Shown: positions 10,114-19,900 of the stretch, piece by piece
Layout: each line of letters starts with the position of its first letter
How positions within the stretch are numbered: the first letter of the stretch is position 1
Source: Sulfuritalea sp.
GTDB lineage: Bacteria > Pseudomonadota > Gammaproteobacteria > Burkholderiales > Rhodocyclaceae
DNA: 51,831 bases
Direction of reading: 5' to 3'
NCBI GenBank assembly: GCA_030651305.1
Contig: JAUSCI010000041.1
Location: forward strand, 1-51,831
Translations under genes and position numbers: made by a program
The notes under the pieces: generated by a model
Seen by the model: the letters and a program-made list of their open reading frames with translations, nothing else
Database searches by the model: none
What the model was told of the DNA's origin: nothing

Positions 10114-10138
10114 GTCACCGTACCGCCAGCGCCGACTC

Positions 10139-11416
10139 TCAGCCGGCGGCGAAGATCGCGTCGGCGGCCGCTACCGTCGCCGCGATGTCGGCGTCGCTGT
10201 GCGCAGCAGAGACAAAGCCGGCTTCGAACGCAGAGGGTGCGAAATAGAAGCCGGCATCAAGCATGGCGTGGAAGTAGCGGTTGAAGGCATCCTTGTCGGA
10301 CGCCATCACTTCGGCGTATGACGTCGGCGGCGTGGCGGCAAAATAGACGCCGAACATGCCGCCGACAGACTGTGCCGAGAATTTCACTCCGCGCCGTTTG
10401 GCTGCCGCGGCAAGCCCATCGACCAGCAACCGGGTCTTCGCCGCCAGCGCTTCGTAAAACCCCGGCGCGGCAATCTTCTTCAGCGTTACCAGACCCGCCG
10501 CCACCGACAGCGGATTGCCCGACAGCGTACCGGCCTGATACACAGGCCCCAGCGGCGCGATCTTTTCCATGATGTCGCGGCGTCCGCCGAAGGCGCCGAG
10601 CGGCATGCCGCCGCCGACCACCTTGCCGAAAGTCGAGAGGTCCGGCGTGATGCCATACAGGCCCTGCGCCGAACCGGAGCCGACGCGAAAGCCGGTCATC
10701 ACCTCGTCGAAAATCAGCACGGCGCCGTGCTGCGTGCACAACTCGCGCATGGCGGCGAGAAACTCCGGTTTCGGCACGATCAGATTCATGTTGCCGGCCA
10801 CCGGCTCGACAATCACACAGGCAATGCTCTTGCCATGTTTGGCGAAGGCGTCGATCAGGCCCTGCGCGTCGTTGTAGTCGAGCACCAGGGTGTGCTGCGC
10901 GAGATCGGCCGGCACGCCGGCCGACGAGGGGTTGCCGAAGGTCAGCATGCCCGAGCCGGCCTTGACCAGCAGGCTGTCGCCGTGGCCGTGGTAGCAGCCC
11001 TCGAACTTGACGATGGCATCGCGCCCGGTGAAGCCGCGCGCCAGGCGGATCGCACTCATCGTCGCCTCGGTGCCGGAAGATACCAGGCGCACCATCTCCA
11101 TGCTCGGCACCCGCTGCACCAGAAGTTCGGCCAGTTCGATCTCGCCTTCGGTCGGAGCGCCGAAGGAAAGACCTTTCGCGGCCGTCTCCTGCACGGCGCG
11201 CACGGTGTCGGCATCCGCGTGGCCAAGAATCAACGGCCCCCAGGAGCCCACGTAGTCGATGTAGGCCTTGCCGTCGGCGTCCCAGACCCGGGCGCCTTCG
11301 CCACGCGTGAAAAAGCGCGGCGCGCCGCCCACGGAGCGAAAGGCGCGTACGGGTGAGTTGACACCGCCGGGAATGGTTTTCTGGGCGCGAAGGAAAAGTT
11401 CTTCGTTGCGAGTCAT
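10139..11416 (-). CDS. hemL: Glutamate-1-semialdehyde 2,1-aminomutase HemL
   Basis: A 425-residue PLP-dependent enzyme that turns glutamate-1-semialdehyde into 5-aminolevulinate, the first committed tetrapyrrole precursor (heme, and the corrin ring of B12). The PLP lysine is K265 in [18 protein letters not shown], the position known from E. coli. Other signatures are [12 protein letters not shown] near the N terminus and [17 protein letters not shown] around residue 115. The start overlaps the thiE stop by 4 bases, suggesting one transcript thiD-thiE-hemL-sugE. Confidence 0.98.
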   Translation of the reverse strand: MTRNEELFLRAQKTIPGGVNSPVRAFRSVGGAPRFFTRGEGARVWDADGKAYIDYVGSWGPLILGHADADTVRAVQETAAKGLSFGAPTEGEIELAELLVQRVPSMEMVRLVSSGTEATMSAIRLARGFTGRDAIVKFEGCYHGHGDSLLVKAGSGMLTFGNPSSAGVPADLAQHTLVLDYNDAQGLIDAFAKHGKSIACVIVEPVAGNMNLIVPKPEFLAAMRELCTQHGAVLIFDEVMTGFRVGSGSAQGLYGITPDLSTFGKVVGGGMPLGAFGGRRDIMEKIAPLGPVYQAGTLSGNPLSVAAGLVTLKKIAAPGFYEALAAKTRLLVDGLAAAAKRRGVKFSAQSVGGMFGVYFAATPPTSYAEVMASDKDAFNRYFHAMLDAGFYFAPSAFEAGFVSAAHSDADIAATVAAADAIFAAG

Positions 11417-12114
11417 GAAATGGCCCTGTAGATGGCGGACGTTTCGGGAGACGCGATAGCCGATCCGGCAAGCGCCTTGTCCCGTAGTCCGTGATTGAAA
11501 AGCGCCTGATAGGCTTCCGCCTTCGCCCTGATATTCATCGCGTCGAACAAGTCGCTGACGACGGCGAGCATGTCGGCGCCGGCAGCAATCACCTGCGCTG
11601 CGTTGTCGGCAGTGATGCCGCCGATGGCGGCTACCGGCAACCCGAACCGGCGGCGGGCTTCGCCCAGCAGTTCCAGCGGCGCGCGCACCGCGCCGGGTTT
11701 GGTGCGCGACGGGAACATGCTGCCGAAGGCAAGGTAGTCGGCGCCTGCCGCCGCCGCCTCCGCGCCGCGGTCAATCTCGTTGTAGCAGGACACGCCAAGG
11801 ATGCGCTGCGGCCCCAGGGCATCGCGCGCGGTAGCCAGCGAACCGCCCGGCGCATCGTCGCGACCGAGGTGAGCGCCGTCGGCGCCGATCTCCACCGCCA
11901 GCCAGACATCATCATTGATGATCAACCGTGCTCCGCTGGCGCGGCAGATGCGCAGCATTTCGGCCGCCTGCGCCCGACGCAGCGGGCGCGACGCCATCTT
12001 GTTGCGGTATTGAACAAAGGGCGTGCCGCCATCCAGCGCCGCCTTCACCAGCGCCGAAAGCCGCGGCAGCAGCGGATCATCAAGGGTGACTGCACAGAGT
12101 CCCCTCAGCTTCAC
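11413..12114 (-). CDS. thiE: Thiamine-phosphate synthase ThiE
   Basis: A 233-residue TIM-barrel enzyme that joins HMP diphosphate and the thiazole phosphate to form thiamine phosphate. Family motifs visible are VQYRNKMAS (diphosphate/substrate side) near residue 36, [22 protein letters not shown], and ISCY-like GVSCYN before [36 protein letters not shown] closes the barrel. The best start is GTG at 12112-12114 ([10 protein letters not shown]). It lies between thiD (30 bases upstream) and hemL (4-base overlap). Confidence 0.95.
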   Translation of the reverse strand: MKLRGLCAVTLDDPLLPRLSALVKAALDGGTPFVQYRNKMASRPLRRAQAAEMLRICRASGARLIINDDVWLAVEIGADGAHLGRDDAPGGSLATARDALGPQRILGVSCYNEIDRGAEAAAAGADYLAFGSMFPSRTKPGAVRAPLELLGEARRRFGLPVAAIGGITADNAAQVIAAGADMLAVVSDLFDAMNIRAKAEAYQALFNHGLRDKALAGSAIASPETSAIYRAIS

Positions 12115-12144
12115 GAGAAAGCGCCCATCGAAAGCTGCAAGCCG

Positions 12145-13005
12145 TCAGGTTTCATCCGCTTCGTCATCCTCTTCCCGCGACCAGAATAGTCGATCGGGAA
12201 TGAATTGTCCCATGCCGGGACGAAAGCCGGCAGCCAGCGTGCGCCAGGTGTATTCCTGCGCACCCATCACGGCCTCGGCGACGTTTACACCGCTGGCGAA
12301 GTGGGCCGCAATAGCCGAGGCGAGCGTGCAGCCGGATCCATGATAGCTGCCGGGCAAGCGGTCCCATCGATCGGTGCGCACCGCGCCGTGGCTGCCGTAA
12401 AGCGTATTGATAACCTGCGGGGTGCCCTCGTGCGTTCCGGTCACCAGCACATACTCGCATCCGGCATTGATCAGTCGGTGGGCACACTCGGCCAGACCGA
12501 GTTCGAGGCGGGGATCTTCTCCCCCCGCGCCCATCTCCTGCGCCAGACGCCTGGCTTCGAGACTGTTCGGTGTCAGCAGCGTGGTCTGGGGCAGCAACAG
12601 GCCGATCATGGCCTCTATCATTTCCTCGTCGGCAAACTGGTCGCCGCGCCCCGAGGCCAGCACGGGATCGAGGACCACGGGAACATCCGGATAGTCGGCG
12701 ATCACCTCGGCAATCGCGGCAATGGTCTCGACGCTGCCCATCATGCCCAGCTTGAAAGCCGCCACGGGCATGTCCTCGAGCAGGGCGCGGGCTTGGTCGG
12801 CTACCCACTCGGCGTCTATCGGCAATACGCCTTCGACGCCGGCGGTGTCCTGCACAGTTATCGCTGTCACGACAGAAAGCGGGTGGCAACCGAGGCTGGC
12901 CAGCGTCAGGATATCGGCCTGCAAGCCGGCGCCGCCGGTGGGATCGGAAGCGGCGAAGGTCAGCACAATGGGCGGCGACGGGTTGTCGGCTGGGGCAACG
13001 ATCAT
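12145..13005 (-). CDS. thiD: Hydroxymethylpyrimidine/phosphomethylpyrimidine kinase ThiD
   Basis: A 286-residue ribokinase-fold enzyme that phosphorylates HMP and HMP-P to HMP-PP for thiamine synthesis. The substrate site FAASDPTGGAGLQADILT is near the N terminus, VVTAITVQDTAGVEGV follows, and the catalytic/anion-hole region is SYHGSGCTLASAIAAHFASG near residue 225. It is the first gene of the minus-strand group thiD-thiE-hemL-sugE, so the promoter should lie in 13006-13127, where a 6-bp-stem hairpin (CTATCC/GGATAG, 13069-13084) is the only visible structure. Confidence 0.96.
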   Translation of the reverse strand: MIVAPADNPSPPIVLTFAASDPTGGAGLQADILTLASLGCHPLSVVTAITVQDTAGVEGVLPIDAEWVADQARALLEDMPVAAFKLGMMGSVETIAAIAEVIADYPDVPVVLDPVLASGRGDQFADEEMIEAMIGLLLPQTTLLTPNSLEARRLAQEMGAGGEDPRLELGLAECAHRLINAGCEYVLVTGTHEGTPQVINTLYGSHGAVRTDRWDRLPGSYHGSGCTLASAIAAHFASGVNVAEAVMGAQEYTWRTLAAGFRPGMGQFIPDRLFWSREEDDEADET

Positions 13006-13127
13006 GAATGTCCTGACCCGACCCGCAAGTACCGGGCGGCGAGCAGCTTGAGTTAGTATTCCGCAATTCTATCCGAAGGGATAGCGTCCCCCGCGAGCGT
13101 GCCGGGCACATGGCCTGCTGCCCTGTG

Positions 13128-13309
13128 ATGACGCCCGGGCAAGCTTACTCGAAATGGATATGCCTGAGTGGTGGCTTCATCCACCAAGAGGCGGACGGAG
13201 CTTCGAAAGAGGGTTCGTCGGGTGGCACGCGATGGGTCGCAACACTCCCCAAACGGACCCGTCCGGACGGGAAGCACGCAAGGAAGGCTTTGAAATGATC
13301 AAAATCTAA
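13128..13309 (+). pseudogene. Decayed rubredoxin gene
   Basis: The frame from ATG 13128 reads YSKWICLSGGFIHQEADG, then GGTRW, then LPKRTRPDG, which is collinear with rubredoxin (W-C-L-x-C-G-F-I-Y-D-E-A, G-T-R-W, P-x-x-W-x-C-P-D-C-G). Of the four iron-binding Cys only the first remains (codon 13161); the second reads Gly, the third Arg (CGT, one change from TGT) and the fourth Gly. Near 13273-13285 the frame shifts: the expected tail ARKEGFEMIKI then stop (TAA 13307-13309) is in another frame, while the original frame stops at 13298. The 18 residues from the Tyr-Asp-like position to GTRW keep rubredoxin spacing exactly. It cannot bind iron as written. I recall rubredoxin in this position, between thiD and pilG, in related genomes. 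Confidence 0.8.
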
Positions 13310-13398
13310 GTATGATTAGAGATAATATGGTTTGACCTCGGCAATAAACAAAGCAGACGAGGCGGCAGGAGGGGGTACGGAAAGGAAAATTCGCGCCA

Positions 13399-13425
13399 GG
13401 AAAACGGTTTTCATTACCGTTTTCC
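13399..13425. promoter_or_regulatory. Perfect 10-bp stem-loop upstream of pilG
   Basis: GGAAAACGGT (13399-13408) and ACCGTTTTCC (13416-13425) pair perfectly around a 7-base loop. It sits 48 bases before the pilG start and 90 bases after the rubredoxin remnant. No run of T follows, so it is not a standard intrinsic terminator. It could be an operator, an mRNA structure in the pil leader, or a relic terminator of the dead gene. Confidence 0.5.
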
Positions 13426-13473
13426 GTTCCTTCCGCATTTACAAGATTGAAGCTGAATCCGGCATGGAGTAAC

Positions 13474-13869
13474 GTGAGCGAAACACCCAAGCTTTCCGGC
13501 ATCAAGGTGATGGTGATCGATGATTCGAACACCATCCGAAAAACTGCTGAAATTTTCCTGATGCAGGCCGGCGCCCAGGTAGTACTGGCCGAAGACGGCT
13601 TCGATGCGCTGGCGAAGATCAACGATCATCTGCCCAACGTGGTTTTCTGCGACATCCTGATGCCGCGTCTCGATGGTTACCAAACCTGCGCGCTGATCAA
13701 GAAGAACACAAGATTTGCAGCCACACCGGTCATCATGCTTTCATCCAAGGATGGTCTCTTTGACCGTGCGCGCGGGCGCATGGTCGGTTCGGATGAGTAC
13801 CTGACCAAACCGTTCACCAAAGACAGTCTCCTCAAAACCGTCGCCGCACACGCTGCGCGCGTCCCGTAG
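13474..13869 (+). CDS. pilG: PilG-type response regulator (twitching motility)
   Basis: A 131-residue single-domain CheY-like regulator. GTG 13474 is chosen over the ATG at 13447 because GGAG stands 5-7 bases before it and it gives the usual PilG length. The phosphoacceptor is D60 in VVFCDILMPRLDGYQTC, the acidic pocket is VIDDSNTIRKTAE, and the conserved Thr/Ser and Lys are in MLSSKDG and YLTKPFTK. In Pseudomonas aeruginosa PilG relays signals from the ChpA kinase to pilus extension and cAMP control. It opens the operon pilG-pilH-pilI-pilJ-chpA. Confidence 0.93.
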   Translation: MSETPKLSGIKVMVIDDSNTIRKTAEIFLMQAGAQVVLAEDGFDALAKINDHLPNVVFCDILMPRLDGYQTCALIKKNTRFAATPVIMLSSKDGLFDRARGRMVGSDEYLTKPFTKDSLLKTVAAHAARVP

Positions 13870-13898
13870 TTATTCTCCTCATTAGGAAGCCAATCATC

Positions 13899-14264
13899 AT
13901 GCCCATCAAAACTATTCTGATCGTCGACGACTCCCCCACCGAGCGCCACCTCCTCAGCCAGTTGCTGATTAGCGGCGGCTACGAAGTCAGTACCGCCGAC
14001 AGCGGCGACGAAGGTATAGAGCGGGCCAAGCAGATCAAGCCCGACCTCGTCCTCATGGATGTGGTGATGCCGGGCACAAACGGCTTTCAGGCCACCCGCG
14101 CTTTGGCGAAAGACGAGGCGACCAAGGGCATCCCGGTCATCATCGTCACCACCAAGGATCAGGAAACCGACAAGCTCTGGGGCATGCGCCAGGGCGCCCA
14201 GGCGTACATCACGAAGCCGGTGGATGGCCCGGCCCTGCTGGCCATGATCGCCGCACTCGGGTAA
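13899..14264 (+). CDS. pilH: PilH-type response regulator (twitching motility)
   Basis: A 121-residue stand-alone receiver domain. D54 in LVLMDVVMPGTNGFQATRAL is the phosphoacceptor, LIVDDSPTERHLL forms the acidic pocket, and IIVTTKDQETDKLWGMRQGA with YITKPVDG gives the Thr and Lys of the switch. PilH is the second regulator of the Pil-Chp system; in Pseudomonas it opposes or drains the PilG signal. It starts 29 bases after pilG with a purine-rich AGGAAG upstream. The order relative to pilG and the WGMRQGA sequence support PilH rather than a second CheY. Confidence 0.93.
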   Translation: MPIKTILIVDDSPTERHLLSQLLISGGYEVSTADSGDEGIERAKQIKPDLVLMDVVMPGTNGFQATRALAKDEATKGIPVIIVTTKDQETDKLWGMRQGAQAYITKPVDGPALLAMIAALG

Positions 14265-14270
14265 AGCAAT

Positions 14271-14350
14271 GTACCGCCCCCACGCTCGCTTCGCTTCGCT
14301 GCCCCCCGAGGGGGCTCAGCCCCCCCTTGGGGCGGCCCGGCGGGAGGCCT
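14271..14350. repeat. C/G-rich palindromic intergenic element between pilH and pilI
   Basis: Nearly the whole gap between pilH and pilI is a structured GC block. It has a perfect inner hairpin GCCCCC-CGA-GGGGGC at 14301-14315, then a second C-run and GGGGCGG (about 14319-14335) that can pair with CCGCCCC at 14274-14280. The strand symmetry and the CGCTCGCTTCGCTTCGCT stretch between the arms resemble REP-like elements that I recall from betaproteobacterial intergenic regions. It lies inside an operon and has no T-run, so full termination is unlikely; attenuation or mRNA stabilisation is possible. Confidence 0.6.
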
Positions 14351-14355
14351 GAACC

Positions 14356-14898
14356 ATGGCCAAGCGCATCAGTCTGCGCGAATTTCAGCAAGGCCTCTCC
14401 GAGCGCCTGGTATCCGCAAGGCGCGGCGAAGGCGAGCAGGCGCTGCTCGGCATCGAATCCGGTGGTGAAGACCTTCCCGGTGGCAGCCATTGGCTGATCG
14501 ATCTTGGCGACTCGGGCGAAGTGACGCCACTGCCACAACTCACCCCGGCACCCCTGACCAAATCATGGTTCGCCGGCATCGCAAACATTCGCGGCGTGCT
14601 CTACAGCGTGGTGGATTTTGCCGCCTGGCGCGGTGGGGCTCCGACGCCGATCAATGCGCAATCGCGGCTGCTGCTGGTCGGTGCCAAGCATGGTATCACT
14701 ACCGCCCTGCTGGTGCGGCGCGCGCTGGGCCTGCGTCCCCAGTTGCAGATGCGTGCGGCGAGCGAAGCCAGAGTCGGCGCGGACGAGAAGGCGCCCTGGC
14801 TCGGCGGCCGTTTCACGGATGCACAAGACGTTACGTGGACCCAGTTGCGCATTCCCGCACTGCTGGCCGACCCAAACTACCTCGACATCGCTCTCTGA
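14356..14898 (+). CDS. pilI: PilI, CheW-like adaptor of the Pil-Chp system
   Basis: A 180-residue protein with one CheW domain, which couples the PilJ receptor to the ChpA kinase at the cell pole. The N terminus (MAKRISLREFQQGLSERL) is like PilI, and the CheW core shows WFAGIANIRGVLYSVVDFA around residues 73-91 and LLLVGAKHG after it. It is preceded by the GC-rich palindrome and followed 21 bases later by pilJ. Sequence similarity among CheW proteins is low; the context makes the assignment secure. Confidence 0.9.
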   Translation: MAKRISLREFQQGLSERLVSARRGEGEQALLGIESGGEDLPGGSHWLIDLGDSGEVTPLPQLTPAPLTKSWFAGIANIRGVLYSVVDFAAWRGGAPTPINAQSRLLLVGAKHGITTALLVRRALGLRPQLQMRAASEARVGADEKAPWLGGRFTDAQDVTWTQLRIPALLADPNYLDIAL

Positions 14899-14919
14899 GC
14901 GTTCCAGAAAGGACTACCC

Positions 14920-16962
14920 ATGGCCTTCAAGCTGCCTTTCAAGTTGCCGCAATTCGAACGCCGCGGCCAGGCATCACCGCAAACGCCCGAGATTGGTGAG
15001 GCACCCGCGGAGGACCGCCGCACCCGACAAGGCAGACTGCCGCTGATCGGCCATATGGATATCGAAACCCAGTTTCGAATCATTGGCACGGTTTTCCTGA
15101 TCAGCCTGCTGATCACCGTCGCCGCAGTCTTCCTGCAGGTCCAGGCGACCACCCGAGGCATCACCTACCTGTCCGTCACGAGCCAGATCTCGTCGCTGAC
15201 GCAGCAGATTCCCATCGCCACGCTCAACGCCATGCAGGGACAGACAGAAGGCTTCTCCGAACTGCGCGATGCCCGCGACAATTACGACCAGTTGCTCGAA
15301 CGCCTGGTTGATGGAGGCGAGGTCAGGGGCGTCAAGGTAGCGGCCTCCAGTATCGAAACGCGGCCTGCGCTCGACGCCTTGCGCGATGACTGGAAGAAGC
15401 AGAGTGAACTCATCGGCCAGTTGCTGGCGCTGGAGAATCGCTTCGCGGCAATCGGACACCTCTACAAGGAATCGACGCAGCGCGGCAAGGTAATGACCGA
15501 AGCGGCAGCGGCGGCCGGGGGTAATCTGCCCATGCTGACGGAACGCATTCTGCGTGCGGCAACGCGACTCGCCGGGATGCAAGGCGTAGACGAAGCCATG
15601 GTCTTGCAACTGGCAAAAGATATCCCCGACGCCATGACCCTGGCGACTCCTGGCAGCACATTAGCCAACAGCCTGAATGTCATGCAACTGGCGATTGCCA
15701 ACCTCTCCGGCGACCTCAAGCCGCTGCAACGGGCGGGCGCGGCAGGGAATACCTTGATCTCCGGTTGGCGCGGCATGACGGCGAGCACCGAAAACCTGGT
15801 CAAGGCCTATGAAACAGAAATCACCCAGCAGGATGCCTCTTTGTTCGCGGGCACCATTTTCGGTTCGCTGGCTCTGGTGATGCTGGTAATCATGGTCAAG
15901 GCCTTCAACGACGAAGGTATGCGCCGCAGCGGCGAGGCTGATCACCAGCGCCGCCTTGCAGAAGCGGCGAAGGACGTAACGCAAGGCGCCATTCTGCGTC
16001 TGATGAATGAAATGGGCGACCTTGCCGACGGCGACCTGACGATCCGCGCCACGGTGTCGGAGGACATTACCGGCGCCATTGCCGACTCGGTGAACTACAC
16101 CGTTGAAGAACTCGCCGTGCTGGTACGCCGCATCAACGACGCGGCCGAACGCGTGACCCGCGCCTCGAATGCCGCGCAGGGCACCTCCAACGATCTGCTC
16201 GCCGCCACCAAGGTGCAGTCGGCCGAAATCCAGAGCGCCAATGCCGTGGTTCTTGAAATGGCCACCTCGATGAAGACAGTGTCTTCTTCGGCTCTGGAGT
16301 CCGCCCGTGTGGCCCACGCCTCGCTTGAAGCGGCGCAGAAAGGCGCGGCGGCCGTGTCAAACTCGATTTCGGGCATGAACGAAATTCGCAGCCAGATCCA
16401 GGAAACCTCGAAGCGGATCAAACGGCTCGGCGAATCCTCGCAGGAGATCGGTGAAATCGTCGAACTGATTTCCGACATTACGGAGCAGACCAACGTGCTG
16501 GCCCTGAACGCAGCCATTCAGGCCGCATCAGCCGGCGAGGCCGGGCGCGGCTTCTCGGTGGTGGCGGAAGAAGTGCAGCGACTGGCGGAACGCTCCGGGG
16601 AAGCGACCAAGCAAATTGCCGCCATCGTCAAGACGATTCAGACCGACACCCACGATGCCGTCGGCGCCATGGAACAATCAACCCAGGGCGTGGTGGAAGG
16701 GGCCAAGCTGTCGGATGCCGCCGGTCAGGCGCTGAACGAAATCTCCAGCGTGTCACAGGATCTTGCGCGCCTGATTGAAGCGATTTCCAGCGACACCCAG
16801 GCGCAGGCCGACATCGCCACCAAGGTGGCGGATTCGATGCAGGACATTCTTAGAATTACCGGTCAAACCACCCTCAGTACGCAAGAAACCGCTGTGTCGA
16901 TCGGCGAGCTTACCGAACTCGCTATCGAACTGAAGGGCTCGGTCTCGGGCTTCAAGGTGTGA
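14920..16962 (+). CDS. pilJ: PilJ, methyl-accepting chemotaxis receptor of the Pil-Chp system
   Basis: A 680-residue membrane receptor. The first membrane helix is at about residues 52-72 ([19 protein letters not shown]), a ~230-residue periplasmic part follows with PilJ-type helices, and the second helix is near 308-325 ([16 protein letters not shown]). Next come a HAMP-like region and a long cytoplasmic coiled coil whose signalling hairpin [20 protein letters not shown] is at about residues 520-540. Two PilJ-type sensor helices ([13 protein letters not shown] and related) fit receptors that sense pilus or surface contact. The gene leads directly to chpA, 37 bases away. Confidence 0.94.
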   Translation: MAFKLPFKLPQFERRGQASPQTPEIGEAPAEDRRTRQGRLPLIGHMDIETQFRIIGTVFLISLLITVAAVFLQVQATTRGITYLSVTSQISSLTQQIPIATLNAMQGQTEGFSELRDARDNYDQLLERLVDGGEVRGVKVAASSIETRPALDALRDDWKKQSELIGQLLALENRFAAIGHLYKESTQRGKVMTEAAAAAGGNLPMLTERILRAATRLAGMQGVDEAMVLQLAKDIPDAMTLATPGSTLANSLNVMQLAIANLSGDLKPLQRAGAAGNTLISGWRGMTASTENLVKAYETEITQQDASLFAGTIFGSLALVMLVIMVKAFNDEGMRRSGEADHQRRLAEAAKDVTQGAILRLMNEMGDLADGDLTIRATVSEDITGAIADSVNYTVEELAVLVRRINDAAERVTRASNAAQGTSNDLLAATKVQSAEIQSANAVVLEMATSMKTVSSSALESARVAHASLEAAQKGAAAVSNSISGMNEIRSQIQETSKRIKRLGESSQEIGEIVELISDITEQTNVLALNAAIQAASAGEAGRGFSVVAEEVQRLAERSGEATKQIAAIVKTIQTDTHDAVGAMEQSTQGVVEGAKLSDAAGQALNEISSVSQDLARLIEAISSDTQAQADIATKVADSMQDILRITGQTTLSTQETAVSIGELTELAIELKGSVSGFKV

Positions 16963-16999
16963 AAAGACCCATGAACCGCGGCGCGACGAATAAACTTTC

Positions 17000-19900
17000 A
17001 TGAGCATGGATCTCGACATCGGTCCGCTGTCCTGGGTCAGGGGCGAAATCGACCTTGCACTGGAACGCGCCGGCCTTAGTCTGGCTGCCTACCTAACCGA
17101 TCCCGCAGGCGACGGCCTGCAAAAAGCACGTGCCAGCATGCACCAGGCGCATGGTGCGCTGGCCATCGTCGGCCTGGACGGCATCACCGAGTTTGCCGAT
17201 GCGATAGAACAACTGCTGACTGCGCTGGGCGATGGCACGGTAGCGGACGTCGGCGTTGGCGGCGAGGCGGCGCAAAGCGGGTTTGCCGCGTTGCGCGGCT
17301 ATCTCGACGACCTGATGGCGGGCCACCCCAACCAGCCGCTGAAACTCTTTTATCCGTACCGTGCGATGGTCGTGGCGCGCGGTCAGACAGCCCCCGGGCC
17401 GTCCGCCCTGTTTTTCCCCGATCTCACCCAGCGCCCGCCAAAGCGCGAAAAGGATCCCCCGCTGCTTACGCCTGAAGCCTTGGTGGCGCGCCTCAAGGCA
17501 GTGCGCATGGGCTTTGAGCGCGGCCTCCTGAAGTGGATCAAGAATGATCCCAAGGGCATTACCGAGATGAGAACCTCGGTAGCGATGATCGAAATGACGC
17601 GCTCCACGCCGGCCGGGCGTGCCTACTGGTGGGTCGCGCTGGGCGTACTCGACGCCCTTGCCGCAAACGGTCTGCCTGACGCCACGGACGCAAAGCGGTT
17701 TGCGATGCACCTCGGCGGACAGATCAAGAAACTCATCGAAGGCCAGGCCGAACCCAACGAACAGCTGTTCCGCGAGGCGCTGTATCAGGCCGCCTGTGCA
17801 ACAGCCGGTGGCGAAGCATTGGCCATCGTCCGCGCCGCCTACCGACTGGATGGCATGGTGCCTACCGCGACGCCCTCGGAAACCGAAAGGCTGCTGCCCC
17901 ACATCCGCCGCTTGCGTGAATTGCTGACGGCTGCCAAGGACGACTGGAACCGCCTTTGTGCCGGTACTGCCGCCGCACTGCCGCCTTTCCACGAGCGCGT
18001 GGCGAAGATCGCCGAAGAGGGGACCGCCACCGGTCAGCGCGACTACGCACGGCTGACTGCGGCGATTCTCGAACAGACCGATCAGTTGCACATGGATCCG
18101 ACCCGGCACAACGAGGCCATCGCGCTGGAGATAGCCACGGCACTTCTGCTTGCCGAATCCGCACTGGAAAACTTCCAGTCGCTCGATGCCGACTTCGCGC
18201 GCTCCGCGGATGCCGTTGCCAATCGTCTTGCCGCGATCGGGCGCGGCGAAGAACTTGGCATGATGGAACTGCCGCATCTCGACGCCATGTCCCGCCGTGC
18301 ACAGGAACGACTGCTGCTCGAGTCGGTGGCGCGCGAAATCCGATCCAATCTCGGCGCCATAGAACAGACGCTGGACGCCTACTTCCGCGACACCTCGCGC
18401 CAGGGTACGCTGAGCACGCTCAAGCAGCCAATTCGGCAGATTCAGGGCGCATTGATGGTGCTCGGTCAAGACCGCGCCAACACCATACTCGGCGAATGCG
18501 CAACTGCCATCGCACATTTCGGCGAACCTGGCTTCACGCCGCAAGCCGGCGACTTCGAAGAAGTGGCCAGGAAGCTTTCGGCGCTGGGCTTTTTCGTCGC
18601 GCAGTTACATGGCGGCATGGCGGACATCGACGCCATCCTTGAACCGCCGTCCGTCGTTCATCCCGTGCGCGACGAGCCTGAAGTTGCGCTACCGGTAGTT
18701 GTCGCCCCGCCGGTAGTGCGGCATGAAGAAGTCGCGGCCCCGGTGCCGGAATTCGTTGCCGAGGCCGAACCGGTCGCCGACGAAACGCTTCCGGACTTCG
18801 AAGTCGAAGTTCTTGAGATACCTCCGGAACCTCCCGCTCCACCGCCTCCCGTGCCGATCGAAGTCCCGGCCCCGTCTGCCGAGGCGATGCGACTGGCGGA
18901 TTCCAGCGAGGAAGATCTCGACGCGGAACTGCTGGCCATTTTCCTCGAAGAAGCCCACGAAGTACTGGCCACCATCAACGAGCATCTGCCACTGCTTCAT
19001 GCCACGCCGAGCAATCAGGACGCGCTGGTTACGCTGCGCCGCAGCTTCCATACCCTGAAGGGCAGCGGTCGCATGGTCGGCCTCAGCGATCTGGGCGAGA
19101 CCGCGTGGGAAGTGGAGCAGGTGCTGAACGCATGGCTGCATGAGGTACGGGCCGCGACGCCCCCCCTGCTCGCGATGCTCGATCGGGCGGCCGATATTTT
19201 CAAAGTCTGGGTCAATCACCTCGAGGCTGGCGGTAGCAGCCACCTGGACGATGCCGAATTGGTCCGTCGCTGCCAGGCCTTGGGCGGGGCCGAAGATGCC
19301 ACCGCCGAAATCGCCGTACCGCCAGCGCCGACTATTGAGGAAGCGCCCCCGCAGGAAGCACCAGCGGCGGAGGTCATTGCAAAGATTCAGCCTTCGGCGG
19401 AAGTTGTCGCCTTCCCTGCGCCACCCCCGGTGCGCGTCGGCGACGTGGAGTTGTCGCCCACGCTCTACAATCTCTACCTTGACGAAACCCGCGAGCACAT
19501 CGCTGCGCTCCAGGCCAATCTTGGTCTCGAAGAGGTGCCCGGCAACGATGTGATCCGCGCCGCACATACCGCCGCCAGCATTTCTGCCGCCACGGGCTTC
19601 ATGCCGATTGCGAGCCTCGCCCGCGCGCTGGAGGATGCGCTGGTGCGCATGTCGCTACTGGAAGTAACCCCGACAGAAGCGCAGCGTTTCATTTTTGCCC
19701 GCTGCGCCGGCGCCCTTGAAGGCTTGCTGGGCGCCGTGGCAGAACGACGCATGCCCGGCGAAGAGGCTGATCTGACTGCCGAGCTGAACGCGATGATGCC
19801 GCCTGTCGCACCGGGTATCGAGCCTGTCGCACCGGCGGTCGAGTCTGTCGCACCGGGTATCGAGCCAGCCGCACCCGCAGTCGAACCTGTCGCAGCGGTG

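Noticed and set aside
13053-13277. 74-residue open frame on the minus strand upstream of thiD
   Set aside because: It overlaps the rubredoxin remnant in antisense and has no recognisable features.
14301-14350. The GC-rich hairpin as an intrinsic terminator after pilH
   Set aside because: No T-run follows, and the pil-chp genes continue at once in the same direction.
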